A DNA stretch of 9,059 nt from Candidatus Bathyarchaeota archaeon (lineage in GTDB: Archaea > Thermoproteota > Bathyarchaeia > RBG-16-48-13 > GCA-020345945), in assembly GCA_020345945.1 (NCBI GenBank), contig CP070773.1, positions 1,036,839 through 1,045,897 on the forward strand, given 5' to 3'. Positions 7,362-9,059 of the stretch are shown here, piece by piece. Below the pieces are notes generated by a model that was not told where the DNA came from, ran no database searches, and saw nothing but the letters and a program-made list of their open reading frames with translations. The translations under genes were made by a program, and so were the position numbers. Position 1 is the first letter of the stretch. The number at the start of each line of letters is the position of its first letter.

Positions 7362-8201
7362 ATGCGCAGTCCATATACTCCAAGTCTGACTGTAGTTGAC
7401 AAGATCATCAGCGAGAATGATGTGAACGACATCAAAACATTCCAACTTGCCTTCAAAGATCAAGACGCTGCAAAAGCCTTCAAGTACACTCCTGGCCAAT
7501 TCTCAGAGATCTCTCTTCTCGGTGTCGGCGAATGCCCCATTGGAATTGCATCCTCACCCATGGATGAGGATTACATTCAATTCACAGTCAAGAAGGTCGG
7601 GGTCTTGACTACGTCATTGCATAACTGTGTTGAGGGAGACGTTGTGGGTGTTCGAGGTCCATATGGAAATGGTTTTCCCACAGATATCATGGAAGGTCGT
7701 GATGTGGTGATCGTAGGAGGCGGGTTCGCTTTTACAACCCTGAGATCTCTGACAAAGTATATCCTGCACGAAGCAAACCGAAAGAGATTCGGCAATCTAA
7801 CAGTAGTCTATGGGGCACGAAACCCGGGTGAATTGCTGTACAAGTATGATCTGGAAGCATGGGGTGAAAGGGACGACCTCAATCTCGTCGTCACAGTCGA
7901 CAAGGGTGACGATAGCTGGACTGGAAAAGAAGGATTTGTACCTGCCATATTGAAGGAGACTTCCCCTAGCTCTGAGAATGCTGTGATGGTGGTCTGCGGA
8001 CCGCCGGCAATGATCAGGTTTACGATTCCTGTTATTGAGGAGTTGAAGTTTCAACCAGAAAATACCTACATTTCTCTTGAGATGAGAATGAAATGCGGCA
8101 TCGGCAAATGTGGTAGATGCAATATTGGAAGTAAATACGTCTGTAAAGATGGGCCTGTCTTCTCGTTTGACGAGCTTCAAGTTCTCCCAAAAGAATATTG
8201 A
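7362..8201 (+). CDS. FAD/NAD(P)-binding oxidoreductase with C-terminal [2Fe-2S] (AsrB / sulfhydrogenase-gamma / FlxA-like)
   Basis: A 279-residue ferredoxin-NADP reductase-type flavoprotein that should exchange hydride with NAD(P)H and single electrons with the preceding iron-sulfur protein. Domains: a beta-barrel FAD domain (about 1-100) with PGQFSEISLLG and GVRGPYGNGFP; an NAD(P)-binding domain (about 105-235) with IVGGGFAFTTLRSL, VYGARNPGELLYK and CGPPAMI; and a C-terminal [2Fe-2S] motif C245-x4-C250-x2-C253-x7-C261, followed by GPVFSFDEL. This three-part layout is that of AsrB, sulfhydrogenase gamma, dihydroorotate dehydrogenase electron-transfer subunit and FlxA; the AsrA-like neighbour makes AsrB/FlxA the best reading. 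It is the probable electron entry or exit point of the complex. ATG at 7362 is chosen; TTG at 7356, overlapping the previous stop, would add two residues. Specificity for NADH or NADPH cannot be told from sequence reading alone. Confidence 0.88.
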   Translation: MRSPYTPSLTVVDKIISENDVNDIKTFQLAFKDQDAAKAFKYTPGQFSEISLLGVGECPIGIASSPMDEDYIQFTVKKVGVLTTSLHNCVEGDVVGVRGPYGNGFPTDIMEGRDVVIVGGGFAFTTLRSLTKYILHEANRKRFGNLTVVYGARNPGELLYKYDLEAWGERDDLNLVVTVDKGDDSWTGKEGFVPAILKETSPSSENAVMVVCGPPAMIRFTIPVIEELKFQPENTYISLEMRMKCGIGKCGRCNIGSKYVCKDGPVFSFDELQVLPKEY

Positions 8202-8226
8202 GTAGTATTCTATCTCCCTTGAGATT

Positions 8227-8231
8227 GGAGG
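8227..8231 (+). promoter_or_regulatory. Shine-Dalgarno site for the lipoyl protein gene
   Basis: GGAGG is seven bases before ATG at 8239, an ideal spacing, in the 37-base gap after the reductase gene. No clear promoter is visible in this gap, so co-transcription with the cluster is likely. Confidence 0.7.
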
Positions 8232-8238
8232 CCCGTAA

Positions 8239-8700
8239 ATGAGGATTAAAGGATACAATATTCCCGGGAGACTCCTCTACATGAAGGAGCATGTCTGGCT
8301 CTCTATTGAGAAGTCTGGTCTAGTGAGGATCGGTATCACGGACTATGCTCAAAAAGCTCTTCGCGAGATTACCTTCGTTTATCTGCCGAAAATGAGGCTA
8401 CAGGTAAGAAGGATGAGTGTTGTTGCGACTGTCGAATCAGTAAAAGCTCTATCGGAGATATATAGTCCAGTCAGTGGAGAAGTTGTAGAAATCAACAAAG
8501 AACTAGCCTCGATGCCAAGACTCATAAATCAGGATCCTTACGGTGAAGGCTGGATTGTGCTTATCCGCCCAAGAGACGTCGAGAGGGAATCAAACAACTT
8601 CTTGAAAACGAGGCAGTACGCCGAGTACGTGAAAGAGCTTACAAAGATAGACAAGGATCTATTGGTGTATCGCTGGAAAAGAAAGAGGAAAAGCCCGTAA
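8239..8700 (+). CDS. gcvH: Lipoyl-domain protein resembling glycine cleavage H protein (possible Hdr-linked lipoate-binding protein)
   Basis: A 153-residue protein with a GcvH-type lipoyl domain at about 10-112. The opening LYMKEHVWL and GITDYAQKALREITFV match the family, and the lipoylation site is intact: K69 within VESVKALSEIYSPVSGEVVE, followed by the NQDPYGEGWIVLIRP stretch (about 97-111). In the glycine cleavage system this protein carries the aminomethyl group on lipoyl-lysine between P, T and L proteins. No gcvP, gcvT, lpd or lipoate ligase gene is in view; the neighbours are Hdr/Flx genes. Unusual features: the region usually acidic after the FV-LP turn is basic here (PKMRLQVRRMS, 50-60), and a charged C-terminal tail of about 40 residues ends in KRKRKSP. 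It may act as a lipoate-binding partner of the Hdr complex, as LbpA does in sHdr sulfur oxidation, or be an ordinary or moonlighting GcvH. The lipoyl assignment is firm; the role is inferred. Confidence 0.85.
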   Translation: MRIKGYNIPGRLLYMKEHVWLSIEKSGLVRIGITDYAQKALREITFVYLPKMRLQVRRMSVVATVESVKALSEIYSPVSGEVVEINKELASMPRLINQDPYGEGWIVLIRPRDVERESNNFLKTRQYAEYVKELTKIDKDLLVYRWKRKRKSP

Positions 8701-8737
8701 GAAACGCGGTTTTTGAACTCCATTATCTCGAAGCCTA

Positions 8738-8743
8738 TTTTTT
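8738..8743 (+). terminator. Possible T-run terminator of the plus-strand cluster
   Basis: Six Ts in a row, 38 bases after the last stop codon, with another run of five Ts at 8710-8714. Archaeal intrinsic termination commonly uses such runs without a hairpin. They lie in a convergent spacer (8701-8821) where both transcripts must end. A small hairpin at 8744-8758 follows the T-run rather than preceding it, so it is not a bacterial-style terminator for this strand. Confidence 0.4.
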
Positions 8744-8821
8744 GTGCCCTTTGGGCGCGCTGACATGGCAAATCTTACATATTTCTCGTAGAGGAGTCGT
8801 CGGGCGCAAGGCGGGGAGCTG

Positions 8822-9059
8822 CTAGGATTTTACTCTCAACTTGGGAGCTACTTCCACGACTGGGCTGGGGATGATTCCCTTTCGTGCAAGCATTTTCTCA
8901 AGCATCGGTCCTGCTTTGGCATTCTCTGCTTTGATCTTTTCGTCGCCCATATCTTTCAATGTCTGGGTCATCTCTTTGATTAGATTGCTGTATATCAGTC
9001 CCTCTGCCGCGGAGATGTATGCGATTCTGAACCTCTCAGGACTGATTCCTAGCTTCTCC
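8822..9059 (-). CDS. MvhD-like protein, C-terminal end (cut by window edge)
   Basis: Read on the minus strand, an open frame enters from the right edge (first whole codon ends at 9058) and stops with TAG at 8824-8822, giving 78 residues. The first part reads LGISPERFRIAYISAAEGL, which lines up with the C-terminal part of both MvhD proteins in this window (IGVEPDRLLLDWVSAAEGE and IGIEPGRLNFSWVSAAEGE). After the domain it has a tail of about 40 residues, lysine-rich and then proline/valine-rich, unlike the tails of the other two. It may be a free-standing MvhD or the MvhD end of an HdrA-MvhD or similar fusion; the cysteine motifs would lie beyond the window. It is transcribed towards the main cluster, so it belongs to a separate transcription unit. 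Confidence 0.72.
   Translation of the reverse strand, partial: EKLGISPERFRIAYISAAEGLIYSNLIKEMTQTLKDMGDEKIKAENAKAGPMLEKMLARKGIIPSPVVEVAPKLRVKS

Noticed and set aside
8193..8225. Two 5-bp inverted repeats (GAATA/TATTC and ATCTC/GAGAT) between the reductase and lipoyl protein genes, as a possible regulatory element
   Set aside because: The stems are too short and AT-rich to support a structured regulator; a 37-base gap with a good ribosome site is adequate explanation.
8744..8758. Short hairpin (GCCC-TTT-GGGC core, six pairs counting one G-T) as a terminator
   Set aside because: The T-run lies before it on the plus strand, and on the minus strand it is followed by As, so it is not a hairpin-plus-U terminator for either transcript. 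The stem is short enough to be chance.
1..9059. CRISPR arrays, tRNA or rRNA genes, insertion sequences and attachment sites
   Set aside because: No regularly spaced direct repeats, tRNA-like cloverleaf sequence, transposase motifs or terminal inverted repeats were seen; almost all of the window is coding.

Overview
The window is one dense plus-strand gene cluster (about 3-8700) coding for a soluble, flavin-based electron-transfer complex of the heterodisulfide reductase (Hdr) type, followed by the 3' end of a convergent minus-strand gene. All assignments rest on reading motifs in the translated sequence; no database search was possible. The host is probably an anaerobic archaeon. The signs are heavy use of AGA/AGG (Arg) and ATA (Ile) codons, several TTG starts with strong Shine-Dalgarno sites, genes packed with overlaps, a T-run rather than a hairpin-plus-U end to the cluster, and the Hdr/Mvh gene content. 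A strictly anaerobic bacterium with a Flx-Hdr system cannot be excluded, and I cannot name a phylum.

Layout, left to right: (1) the 3' part of an hdrA gene; (2) an mvhD gene with an extra C-terminal region ending in a probable winged-helix domain; (3) a long 1027-residue HdrA built from two HdrA-type flavoprotein modules; (4) a second, short mvhD; (5) an iron-sulfur protein of the FlxC/FrhB-FdhB-like kind; (6) an iron-sulfur protein like anaerobic sulfite reductase subunit A, sulfhydrogenase beta and FlxB; (7) an FAD/NAD(P)-binding reductase with a C-terminal [2Fe-2S] motif, like AsrB, sulfhydrogenase gamma and FlxA; (8) after 37 bases, a small lipoyl-domain protein resembling glycine cleavage H protein. 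A 121-base convergent spacer with T-runs follows, then the C-terminal end of a third MvhD-like protein on the minus strand, cut by the window edge.

Likely working order, inferred from the known FlxABCD-HdrABC and MvhADG-HdrABC systems: NAD(P)H is oxidised at the FAD/[2Fe-2S] subunit, electrons pass through the two multi-cluster proteins to MvhD, and MvhD hands them to HdrA, where a flavin would split them between ferredoxin and a higher-potential acceptor. No HdrB or HdrC (no CCG-type domain) is present, so the high-potential acceptor is not visible. The adjacent lipoyl protein, whose lipoyl-lysine motif is intact, is an attractive but unproven candidate partner, by analogy with the lipoate-binding proteins of sulfur-oxidising sHdr systems. 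The points most worth a second look are this lipoyl protein, the unusual split of domains within the long HdrA, the winged-helix extension on the first MvhD, and an abrupt codon-usage change near base 260 within the first hdrA.
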